Shown here piece by piece: positions 1-8,039 of a DNA stretch of 64,000 nucleotides (positions are counted from its first letter, which is position 1; each line of letters opens with the position of its first letter). The notes beneath the pieces are model-generated. The model did not search any database and was not told the DNA's origin. It worked only from the letters and a program-made list of their open reading frames with translations. Source of the stretch: an uncultured Eubacteriales bacterium (GTDB lineage: Bacteria > Bacillota > Clostridia > Lachnospirales > Lachnospiraceae). The stretch is taken from positions 1 to 64,000 of the forward strand of contig CASFID010000052.1 of assembly GCA_949294665.1 (NCBI GenBank), in the 5' to 3' direction. A program made the translations under genes and the position numbers.

Positions 1-10
1 ATACAAAGAG

Positions 11-141
11 ACTGTGGTTGGAGCCTTTCTTAAACCATCGAGTGGTAGGAGTTTTTCACCAATCCACAGTATCTCCAAACAGTATAGCATACAGACCTTG
101 GAGAGGGTCTATAAACACTACTACTATATAATACGAGGAGA
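11..141 (+). promoter_or_regulatory. structured 5' leader of metK, candidate riboswitch
   Basis: The leader can fold into a long helix pairing 11-21 with 59-70 (11 pairs, one bulged T at 63). Inside it is a small hairpin, ACCA 34-37 with TGGT 43-46. Just 3' of the helix lies TCTCCAA (72-78). It has three possible partners: TTGGAG at 18-23 (hidden in the long helix), TTGGAGA at 98-104 (loop of a hairpin AGACC 93-97/GGTCT 106-110) and the Shine-Dalgarno GGAGA at 137-141. These pairings exclude one another, which is how a translation-controlling switch would look. The element does not match the SAM-I (S-box) core I know. A SAM-related ligand is inferred only from the gene it precedes. The window starts at base 1 of this region, so upstream parts may be missing. 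Confidence 0.5.
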
Positions 142-150
142 CTTTGTTAT

Positions 151-1338
151 ATGGAAAAGTTATTGTTTACGTCCGAGTCAGTTACCGAGGGACACCCGGA
201 CAAAATGTGTGATCAGATCTCTGATGCGATCCTGGACGCCCTGATGGCCCAGGACCCGATGAGCCGTGTCGCATGTGAGACATGCTGTACCACGGGCATG
301 GTAATGGTCATGGGTGAGATCACTACGAAGGCATATGTCGACATCCCGAAGATCGTCCGTGATACAGTCCGAGAGATCGGATATACGAGAGGAAAGTACG
401 GCTTTGACGCAGACACATGCGGCGTGATCACGACGATCGACGAACAGTCGGCAGATATTGCTCTTGGAGTTGACAAAGCGCTTGAGGCCAAGGAACACGC
501 AATGTCGGAAGACGATATCGAGGCGATCGGAGCAGGGGACCAGGGCATGATGTTCGGCTACGCGTCCGATGAGACAGAAGAGTACATGCCGTACCCGATC
601 GCAATGGCGCACAAGCTGGCGCGTCGCCTGACCGAGGTGAGAAAGAACGGTACGCTTTCCTATCTCCGTCCTGACGGGAAAACACAGGTTACAGTGGAGT
701 ACGATGAAAATCATATGCCGAAACGTCTGGATGCGGTCGTTCTTTCGACACAGCATGATCCGGATGTAACACAGGAGCAGATTCATGAAGATATAAAGAA
801 ATATGTATTTGATGAGATCATTCCTTCGGAGATGGTGGACGATAAGACGAAATTCTTTATCAATCCGACCGGAAGGTTTGTTATCGGCGGTCCGCATGGG
901 GACAGCGGCCTGACGGGGAGAAAGATCATTGTCGATACATACGGCGGCATGGCCCGCCACGGCGGCGGCGCTTTCTCCGGGAAAGACTGCACGAAAGTGG
1001 ACCGCTCGGCAGCCTATGCAGCGCGTTATGCAGCGAAGAATATCGTGGCAGCGGGACTGGCAAGACGTTGTGAAATACAGCTTTCCTATGCGATCGGAGT
1101 GGCAAAGCCGACGTCAATCTCTGTGGAAACATTCGGAACCGGAAAGGTATCAGACACAAAACTCGTGGAGATCATCCGGGAGAACTTCGATCTTCGTCCG
1201 GCGGGAATTATCAGAATGCTGGATCTGCGCAGACCGATCTATAAGCAGACAGCAGCATATGGACACTTCGGGAGGACAGATCTGGATCTTCCGTGGGAGC
1301 GTCTGAATAAGGTTGATGATCTGAAGAAATATTTATAA
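151..1338 (+). CDS. metK: S-adenosylmethionine synthetase
   Basis: MetK makes S-adenosylmethionine from methionine and ATP in the cytosol, with release of phosphate and pyrophosphate. The 395-residue product has the usual family length. It opens with the conserved [11 protein letters not shown] segment, has the hexapeptide GAGDQG followed by MMFGYA, and carries the phosphate-binding [13 protein letters not shown] region and the lysine-rich [12 protein letters not shown] motif. The start is the ATG 10 bases after GGAG at 137-140. It is preceded by the structured leader and followed by a strong inverted repeat, so it is probably transcribed alone. The identification is secure. Confidence 0.98.
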   Translation: MEKLLFTSESVTEGHPDKMCDQISDAILDALMAQDPMSRVACETCCTTGMVMVMGEITTKAYVDIPKIVRDTVREIGYTRGKYGFDADTCGVITTIDEQSADIALGVDKALEAKEHAMSEDDIEAIGAGDQGMMFGYASDETEEYMPYPIAMAHKLARRLTEVRKNGTLSYLRPDGKTQVTVEYDENHMPKRLDAVVLSTQHDPDVTQEQIHEDIKKYVFDEIIPSEMVDDKTKFFINPTGRFVIGGPHGDSGLTGRKIIVDTYGGMARHGGGAFSGKDCTKVDRSAAYAARYAAKNIVAAGLARRCEIQLSYAIGVAKPTSISVETFGTGKVSDTKLVEIIRENFDLRPAGIIRMLDLRRPIYKQTAAYGHFGRTDLDLPWERLNKVDDLKKYL

Positions 1339-1350
1339 AGAGTGAAAATG

Positions 1351-1382
1351 ATGCACAAGTTAACTTTTGTTAACTTGTGCAT
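1351..1382 (+). terminator. inverted repeat downstream of metK
   Basis: Arms ATGCACAAGTTAAC (1351-1364) and GTTAACTTGTGCAT (1369-1382) form a perfect 14-bp stem with a TTTT loop. The following run is T-poor (TTATAC), so termination may be weak, but position and stem strength fit a metK terminator. Confidence 0.6.
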
Positions 1383-1416
1383 TTATACAAAAATAATGTC
1401 AAAAAATCTGCAATTA

Positions 1417-1445
1417 TTGACAAAAATAGACAAACCTGATATTTT
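1417..1445 (+). promoter_or_regulatory. promoter of the LacI-sugar cluster
   Basis: TTGACA (1417-1422) and TATTTT (1440-1445) are separated by exactly 17 bases. Transcription would start near 1452, immediately before the first LacI-type operator. Confidence 0.6.
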
Positions 1446-1456
1446 AAAGCCATGAA

Positions 1457-1468
1457 TTAAACGATTAA
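1457..1468. promoter_or_regulatory. LacI-family operator 1
   Basis: TTAAACGATTAA is a near-perfect palindrome around a central CG, the form typical of LacI/GalR operators. It sits at the predicted transcription start and would block initiation when occupied. Confidence 0.6.
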
Positions 1469-1520
1469 TCAAACTAAAGGTGGTGTGTCGGGATGAAGTG
1501 ATTTTTTTTTGCGCAGGTAA

Positions 1521-1532
1521 TTAAACGTTTAA
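1521..1532. promoter_or_regulatory. LacI-family operator 2
   Basis: TTAAACGTTTAA is a perfect 12-bp palindrome with central CG, 64 bases downstream of operator 1 and 18 bases before the regulator start codon. The pair suggests autoregulation, possibly with looping. Confidence 0.65.
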
Positions 1533-1550
1533 GTTACAGGAGAATGCGAT

Positions 1551-2603
1551 ATGAACATGAAAGAAATTGCAAAGATGGCAGGGGTTTCTGTAGCCACAGT
1601 CTCATATGTCCTGAATGGAACGGGGAATGTCAGCGAGAAAAAGAGAAAGGAAATCCTGGAGATAGTTGGAAAGGAGGGATATAGTCCGAATCGTATCGCA
1701 AAGAGTCTGAGGACGAAAAAGAGCAGTACGATCGGAATCATGGTAGAAGATATCACCGCATTTCAGACTCCGAGAATTATTAACGGAATCAACGAATACG
1801 CCGAAAAGAACGGGTATACAGTTCTACTGAACGATATGAGCTTTCTGAAGCGTGTCGGCAAGAACTTTGAGTCAATCCGGCATTATGGAGATATCCTGAG
1901 AAAAGAAGTGGAATTATTTGAAAAGGCGCAAGTGGATGGGATCATTTATGTGGCTCTTCATGACAGGGACGTATCGGACCTGATACCTCCATCCAAAGTA
2001 CCGGTAGTGCTTGTTTATTGTTATGATATCACACATAAGAATTACTGTGTTACATACGATAATGTTGATATTTCAAAAGAAGTAGCCCGGTATTTTCTGG
2101 AACAAGGGCACAGAGGATTCGGGATCATCTGGGGTTCTGAAGGCTCCCGCCCGGCGCAGAAACGCTATAACGGGTATATCGAGAGACTGGAAGAAAGCGG
2201 GATAAAGGCGGAGGACGTATGGACGTTTACAGGCGACTGGGAGTTTGAATCCGGCGGGAAGGCATATAAGGAATATAAAAAACTGAGAAACCGACCTACA
2301 GCCGTTTTTGCAATGAATGATCTGATGGCGGTGGGATTTATGGATGCAGCTCTTGATGATGGGAAAAAGATACCGGAGGATGTTTCTGTTATTGGGTTCG
2401 ATAACAGACAGGAATGCTGCTTCACCCGTCCGCGTCTGACGACAGTAGACATCCCTCTGGAACAGATGGGGAGGGAATCCGGCAGACTTCTCCTGGATCT
2501 GATAAAAGGACAGAAAAAAGAAGAGAAGAAGATCATACTTCCATGCAGATTTATCGAAAAGGGATCAGTAACGGCATTTGAGAAAAAGGAGGAATTATTG
2601 TGA
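1551..2603 (+). CDS. LacI-family transcriptional regulator
   Basis: A 350-residue LacI/GalR regulator. Residues 1-25 form the N-terminal helix-turn-helix (KEIAKMAGVSVATVSYVLNG). The hinge segment with PNRIAKSLRTKKS follows at about 45-60. The rest is a periplasmic-binding-protein-like sensor domain that should bind a sugar effector. Two palindromes of the right type lie just upstream, so it probably represses its own operon. Its stop overlaps the GTG start of the next gene (GTGA), tying it to the solute-binding protein and permeases. The effector is unknown; an arabinose-containing oligosaccharide is inferred from the downstream GH127 gene. Confidence 0.93.
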   Translation: MNMKEIAKMAGVSVATVSYVLNGTGNVSEKKRKEILEIVGKEGYSPNRIAKSLRTKKSSTIGIMVEDITAFQTPRIINGINEYAEKNGYTVLLNDMSFLKRVGKNFESIRHYGDILRKEVELFEKAQVDGIIYVALHDRDVSDLIPPSKVPVVLVYCYDITHKNYCVTYDNVDISKEVARYFLEQGHRGFGIIWGSEGSRPAQKRYNGYIERLEESGIKAEDVWTFTGDWEFESGGKAYKEYKKLRNRPTAVFAMNDLMAVGFMDAALDDGKKIPEDVSVIGFDNRQECCFTRPRLTTVDIPLEQMGRESGRLLLDLIKGQKKEEKKIILPCRFIEKGSVTAFEKKEELL

Positions 2604-3907
2604 AGAGGAAATTAACAGGATTGATCGGCAGTCTTTTGATACTGGCCATGCTTTTGACAGCATGTTCGGGACAGGCAGGCTCAACGACCGCGGATGGACA
2701 GTCGTCCGGAGAGAATACAGGATATGAAGGGACAGAACTGGTAATAGGCGTTGAATCCGGTTCGACCAACATAGCGTTTTATCAGGAACATATTGACGAG
2801 TTTACCGAGGAGACCGGGATCACTGTAGAGTGGGTTGAAATCCCGCATGATAACATGCATGAAAGATTTGTACAGGAAGCGATCTCTCAAAGCGGAGCGA
2901 TCGATATTTATGATACCGATCAGCCGTGGATCTCAGAGTTTGCCTCCAAAGGTTACCTGGAGCCTCTCGGCGATAAACTCTCAGAAGAAGATAAATCAGA
3001 CTTTTACGAGTCGGCCCTTGATGCGTCTTCTTATAAAGGAGAGATCTATTCCATCCCATTTTTCGTTCATACCCCTGTCGTATTCTACAGGACGGACTTG
3101 TTTGAGGAAGCCGGTATTACAGAATTCCCGAAAACATGGGAAGAATATGCTGACGCAGCAAAGAAACTGACGCAGGGCGACGTATATGGAACGATCATTG
3201 AAGCGAAACAGGCGGGAGAGCCGGTGACGCATCTGGTAGACTGGATCTATCAGAACGGAGGAAGTATCATAGATGCCGACGGAAATATCATGATAAACTC
3301 CGAAGAGAATGCAGAGGTTTTCGAGTTCCTTCTCAAAATGATGTATGAAGATCAAAGCGTGATGCCAGGATCCGTCGGATACGATAACGCAGACGTTGAC
3401 AATATGTTTATGCAGGGACAGGTCGCTATGGTGAAAGCATGGCCGTATCTTTACGCGATGGCGAAAGATCCGGAACAGTCTACGATATATGATAACTTCT
3501 CCGTGGCGATCCAGCCTGCCGGTAAGGAGCAGTCTACGGCAGCCTGGACATGGGGGTTTGGAATATCCAGCAGTTCAGAGAAGAAAGACGCTGCATGGGA
3601 GTTTATCAAATGGGCTACTTCGTCAGAAACTCTGGCGCAGTTAGGAATCACAAATATCAATCCGGTCCCGAGGATTTCGTCGCTTGAAGTCGTGCAGAAT
3701 GATGAAACACTGACGGATCTGGACAAAGAATGTATACAGACTATGAGCGATGCCCTCAACTATGCGTCCAATGCAACAGAAAATCCGAACTTCCCGACAG
3801 TGCAGAATGAACTGTCCTACACGCTATCTAACATTATGTCGCAGCAGACAGGAGTGGAGGAAGGACTTAAACAGGCCGAACAGGCGATAAAAGAAGCAAT
3901 TGAATAA
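2600..3907 (+). CDS. sugar ABC transporter solute-binding lipoprotein
   Basis: A 435-residue extracellular binding protein of the carbohydrate uptake-1 (CUT1) type. The N-terminus has basic residues, a hydrophobic stretch and a lipobox LLTAC with the modified cysteine at residue 22. The mature part contains the family elements PKTWEEYADAAKKL and WGFGISSSSEKKDAAWEFIKW. It starts with GTG, overlapping the LacI stop by 4 bases. It would capture an oligosaccharide and deliver it to the two permeases that follow. The substrate is not readable from sequence. Confidence 0.93.
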   Translation: MKRKLTGLIGSLLILAMLLTACSGQAGSTTADGQSSGENTGYEGTELVIGVESGSTNIAFYQEHIDEFTEETGITVEWVEIPHDNMHERFVQEAISQSGAIDIYDTDQPWISEFASKGYLEPLGDKLSEEDKSDFYESALDASSYKGEIYSIPFFVHTPVVFYRTDLFEEAGITEFPKTWEEYADAAKKLTQGDVYGTIIEAKQAGEPVTHLVDWIYQNGGSIIDADGNIMINSEENAEVFEFLLKMMYEDQSVMPGSVGYDNADVDNMFMQGQVAMVKAWPYLYAMAKDPEQSTIYDNFSVAIQPAGKEQSTAAWTWGFGISSSSEKKDAAWEFIKWATSSETLAQLGITNINPVPRISSLEVVQNDETLTDLDKECIQTMSDALNYASNATENPNFPTVQNELSYTLSNIMSQQTGVEEGLKQAEQAIKEAIE

Positions 3908-3920
3908 GAAAATGCAGGAG

Positions 3921-3950
3921 TGCCCGTACAGATGGTCCGGCGTACGGGCA
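3921..3950 (+). other. intercistronic hairpin between binding protein and permease
   Basis: TGCCCGTAC (3921-3929) and GTACGGGCA (3942-3950) form a 9-bp GC-rich stem with a 12-base loop, followed by TTTCTG. Lacking a full T-run, it probably trims or protects the upstream mRNA so that binding protein exceeds permease. A similar hairpin stands at the same place in the second cluster. Confidence 0.6.
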
Positions 3951-3984
3951 TTTCTGTCTATCCATTATAAACGAGGTGAAAACT

Positions 3985-4869
3985 ATGGGAACAGTATCGG
4001 TACGACAGAAAAAGAGACGACGCGCAGGGTATGTTCTGACTGCACCGGCTTGTTTGATACTGCTTATCACTTTTGTCGTTCCTCTGGTATATGCTTTTAT
4101 AATCAGCATATCTGATTCTGATACTGTAATATCAAATCAGATTCAAATAGTCGGACTTGACAATTATATTGCAGTGCTTGGGAACAGCAGATTTCAGGCC
4201 GCTCTCTTTCATACATGCTTTTTCGTCGTAACTACAATCATACTTGAATTTATTATCGGATTCGCAGTGGCTCTCCTGCTTTATCGGGAAGTGAAAGGCT
4301 CAAGAGTGTTCCGGCTTATCTTTGCAATTCCGCTCATGGTAGCTCCGGTAGTATCCGGTCTGCAGTGGAGATGGCTGTTTGCAGATCAATACGGGATCAT
4401 TAATTACCTGCTGGGCATGGTTGGGGTGGACGCTCCCTTGTGGTTTACCGGGGGAAATACCGCCTGGATAACGATCATAGTTGCAAATCTCTGGCTGGCG
4501 ACGCCGTTTGTCATCCTTGTTCTTCTTGCAGGTCTCGGAGGTCTGCCGGAGGAACTGAATGAAGCTGCAGCAATCGACGGAGCGGGGAACTGGCAGATTT
4601 TCACCAGAGTGATACTGCCGCAGCTCAGACCGACAATACTTGTGATCCTGGTTATCAGGCTGACGGATGCATTCAGGATCTACGACCTGATCTATATACT
4701 GACAGGAGGCGGCCCCGGAGGATCTACAGAGGTGTTGAGCACTTATATTTACAAGAGGATCTTTACTGACTGGCAGTTCGGTCAGGGCTCAGCAGCATCT
4801 TTTCTGGTAATGCTCATTATCTGTGTGCTCAGTATGATATGCAGCAGACTTATGAACCGGGAGGAATGA
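3985..4869 (+). CDS. sugar ABC transporter permease (MalF-like)
   Basis: A 294-residue inner-membrane permease with six predicted membrane segments and the EAA loop (EELNEAAAIDGAGNWQIF, then LP) that docks to the ATPase. The ATG at 3985 is chosen because GAGGTG at 3973-3978 gives correct spacing; a GTG at 3976 lies inside that site. It pairs with the next gene to form the transmembrane channel. No ATPase gene is nearby, so a shared MsmK/UgpC-type ATPase is inferred. Confidence 0.92.
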   Translation: MGTVSVRQKKRRRAGYVLTAPACLILLITFVVPLVYAFIISISDSDTVISNQIQIVGLDNYIAVLGNSRFQAALFHTCFFVVTTIILEFIIGFAVALLLYREVKGSRVFRLIFAIPLMVAPVVSGLQWRWLFADQYGIINYLLGMVGVDAPLWFTGGNTAWITIIVANLWLATPFVILVLLAGLGGLPEELNEAAAIDGAGNWQIFTRVILPQLRPTILVILVIRLTDAFRIYDLIYILTGGGPGGSTEVLSTYIYKRIFTDWQFGQGSAASFLVMLIICVLSMICSRLMNREE

Positions 4870-4870
4870 T

Positions 4871-5701
4871 ATGAAAAAGAAAAAAATAGCAAATATAACG
4901 GTATTTCTGCTCCTATTTGTTTTTGCTGTTATTATCGTGTTTCCAATACTCTGGACATTTGTCACATCGTTGAAGACGGATGTTCAGATGTACTCCATAC
5001 CACCGGAACTTTTCCCCGATCCGGTGACGGGGAGTCATTATATGGAAGTAATTGTGGAGGATAATTTTCTGAGCTATTTAAAAAACAGCGTCATAGTTGC
5101 TCTGGTAAGCTGTCTGATCTCGATGGCGGCGGGGATACCGGCGGCCTATGGATTCGCAAAATACACAGGAAGAAAGATGCGCCCGGTCTTCGGAGCGGTG
5201 ACTGCGGTCCGCATGGTGCCGCAGGTGGCAATGGTAATCCCGTTCTTCATGATCATGAGGAGTCTCAAACTAAGTGATACGACAATGGGTCTTATCATTA
5301 CTTATATTCCATTTGAGCTCACACTCATTATCTGGATGCTCAAGAATTTTTTCTCTCAGATTCCGACAGAGGTTGAAGAAGCGGCAGAGCTGGATGGACT
5401 CGGAGCCTGGGGAATCCTGACAAGAGTGGTGATCCCGTTGTCGAAATCATCGATCGGCGTTGCAGGACTGATGGCGTTCCTGTTCTCATGGAATGAATTT
5501 ATGTTTGCCCTGTCGCTGACGTCCACGGCTCATGCGCAGACTCTGCCGATCGGAATTGCAGGGTATGTCACCTCGTTTCGGACGTTCTGGGGCAGTATGT
5601 CCGCAACAGGCATCCTGTTTATGATACCGGCGTTCATACTGACGTTTATATTCCAGAAAGACCTTGTGAAAGGACTCACGGCGGGAGCTGTGAAAGGGTG
5701 A
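4871..5701 (+). CDS. sugar ABC transporter permease (MalG-like)
   Basis: A 276-residue second permease subunit with a hydrophobic N-terminal segment, six predicted membrane helices, the EAA loop EVEEAAELDGLGAWG and the MalG-type C-terminal GLTAGAVKG tail. It begins one base after the stop of the first permease, so the two are translationally coupled. The following gene starts 4 bases after its stop. Confidence 0.93.
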   Translation: MKKKKIANITVFLLLFVFAVIIVFPILWTFVTSLKTDVQMYSIPPELFPDPVTGSHYMEVIVEDNFLSYLKNSVIVALVSCLISMAAGIPAAYGFAKYTGRKMRPVFGAVTAVRMVPQVAMVIPFFMIMRSLKLSDTTMGLIITYIPFELTLIIWMLKNFFSQIPTEVEEAAELDGLGAWGILTRVVIPLSKSSIGVAGLMAFLFSWNEFMFALSLTSTAHAQTLPIGIAGYVTSFRTFWGSMSATGILFMIPAFILTFIFQKDLVKGLTAGAVKG

Positions 5702-5705
5702 TGTT

Positions 5706-8024
5706 ATGAAAACAGAAATCAGAAAAGAAAAAGTCATATTTTGGTCGGATAACGGGCAGATGCTGGGGATTACAGAGGAACCGGTGATCATTGAGCTGTG
5801 GAACGGACAATATTCCGATGGAATCCGACGCATTAGCACATGATATTCAGACATATCTTGTGATGACCGGGAGACAGAAGCTCTGGCAGTTATTGAGAGC
5901 CGGGAAGCGGGAAAGATCTTTGTCAGAGACAGATATAGAGAGGAGGAGAAAACGGTCGTTCTTGAAAGAACTGTTCAGATGATCGAGAAAGGTGCGTCCC
6001 AAGGGATCAGGTTGTGTACAGACGTTATCCTTTTCCCTGAGGAGAATTACAGATTCGAGGATATGAGGTATTTCGCGCCGCCGGCCATATTTGATAAAAA
6101 CGATCTGGATGAAGACGGATATGAGGATTATTTTCATACGAAAAAAACAGTCTTTCGTGATGACAGATTCAATTATCCCATGTTTCTGTATTATTCAGAA
6201 ATCCTGAAACATGGCGTGAGAATTGAAAGGGATGTACTGCCGGCATACGATTCGATACCGGAGCGGCCGATCGTAAATAGCACAGGGGAGAAAGCCTCGA
6301 TATTTCTCCAGAAGACGGATATCGGGAGTATGGGAGTTGACGGTTCTGACGGGCAGAATGCGAGATTGAGAGCATATTATCCTTTTGCCGAGGGAGATGC
6401 AACGATTGGTCTCTATATTCTTAAGACAGTTCCTTTCGGCGCATTCTGGCCGACGGAGACAGACGGGACGTTTCATGTTTGTTACCGGCTGTCCGACAGA
6501 AGGCATGACGACTTTCATGAAGCGTGCTGGTACAGTGTCAAAGAAGTGATCCGAACAAAGCAGCCGCAGGCGGATCCTCTGCCGGCGCCGCCGGAAGAGA
6601 TCGTTAAGTGGCGTCTGGATGCTTTGGACAGATATTATATAGAAAAAAACGCGGCGGAAGATTTGAACGAACCGGCAGGATATGTGCTCAATTGTCATCC
6701 GCAGGACGGAAAACAGCTTGAAAATATTATCCAGTACGGATTTACCGGACAAAATATCCTGAATGCCTGCAATGTGCTCCGATACGGATATGAGTACGAG
6801 AACAAGGAATATATCAGAAAAGCACGAAAAACAGCGGATTTCTTCTCAGATACGATCCACATAAAAGATTCGGGAATGTTTTACAATCTCTATAATATTG
6901 ACACGAAAGAAGTAAATTTCTGGTGGACCGGACTGCTTCTGCCTCTGGCGTATGCCAGAGGGGAGGAACTGGAAGCGCTTATGGGACCGCTTTATGAATA
7001 CCGGAAGAGCATCATAGATGTGTTGACGAAGATGAAAGGCGCCTATCTGCGGTGTATGAACGAAGACGCTACTGCATTGCTGCGGCTCTATCTTCTGGAG
7101 AAAAAACACGGATACGAACATGAAAACTGGAGAGAAGCAATTCTGAACTACGCGGACTTTCTGCTCAGGACACAGGAAAAAGACGGAAGCTGGTACCGGG
7201 CTTACAGTCTGGATGGGACGCCTCTGAAAGAACCGGAGATCTGGTTCGGCGGCACGATATATGAGCAGAGATCATCCACCGGGACATCGATTTCTTTTCT
7301 TGTTGAAATGTATCAGATGACAGGAGAGCAAAGATATCTGGACGCCGCAGAAAAAGCGGGAAAGTTTGTAAAAGAATATATTATCGACCGGGTGAAATTC
7401 AGCGGCGGAGTACATGACAGTATCTATGCCAAAGGGGAACTGATCGACAATGAAAGTATTTTATATCCGATGTTTGGAATGCTGTCTTTATACGAGGAGA
7501 CAAAGAAGGAGGAGTATCTGGAGGGAGCTGTAAGAGCAGCTCACTACTATGCTTCCTGGGTATGCCTCTGGAAGATCCCGCTTCCGAAGAACAGCAGTCT
7601 GGAGAAGTATGGATTTAACAGTATCGGTATGGGAGCCTGCGATACATGTGGAGCGGGATATCTCCATCCGTTTCAGTTGATGGGGATTGCGGAGACGGCT
7701 CAGATTGCCGTTTATGCAAAAGATAAAGAATTGTTTGAGGCGGCACGTCTCTACTGGCTGGGCTGCAACCAGACAGTGGAACTTCCGGGAAAGACATGGG
7801 GATATGCGCTCAAGGGACTGCAGGAGGAAGGATATCTGGCAAGCTGGTGGGCGGCAGACGATCCGATGTTCTCGTCCGATACGGGTTTCGGTAATCGACT
7901 TAAGGGAGAAGGAAATAAGACATGTTTTCCGTGGATAAACGCAGTGGGGGTAAAAGCATACTGGGCACTGCTGGATCGTTTCGGCACGACGGATTTTTCC
8001 ATCATATATCGAAGATTCTTTTGA
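5706..8024 (+). pseudogene. six-hairpin glycosidase-like protein interrupted by an in-frame TGA
   Basis: A 773-codon frame runs from ATG 5706 to the stop at 8022-8024 with one break, TGA at codon 46 (5841-5843). ATG 5706 has AAGGGTG upstream and lies 4 bases after the permease stop, so it is the natural start. The first downstream ATG in frame (5979) has no ribosome binding site. The reading resumes sensibly after the TGA (YSDISCDDRE and on). The C-terminal two thirds has repeated helical hairpins with GSWYRAY, GGVHDSIYAKG and TWGYALKGL, suggesting an (alpha/alpha)6 barrel near GH127/GH88-type enzymes. I cannot assign a CAZy family. It is a recent pseudogene, a base error, or a gene restarted inside. 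Confidence 0.7.
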
Positions 8025-8039
8025 CAGGAGGTGAAGCCG

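Noticed and set aside
127..132. TATAAT in the metK leader as a promoter
   Set aside because: No -35 at a proper distance, and it lies between the leader folds and the Shine-Dalgarno; it is more likely an AT-rich spacer.
14..244. Frame of 76 codons overlapping the metK start
   Set aside because: No ribosome binding site, lies in the structured leader and overlaps metK; metK has the proper site and family start.
178..960. 260-codon antisense frame in metK
   Set aside because: Shadow of the metK reading frame with biased composition, no motif and no ribosome binding site.
3921..3950. Full Rho-independent terminator after the first binding protein
   Set aside because: No run of T after the stem and the permease genes follow directly; more likely a partial terminator or stabiliser.
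5841..5843. Selenocysteine or programmed readthrough at the TGA
   Set aside because: No SECIS-like element or homologous Sec position is evident and the position is in a variable N-terminal region.
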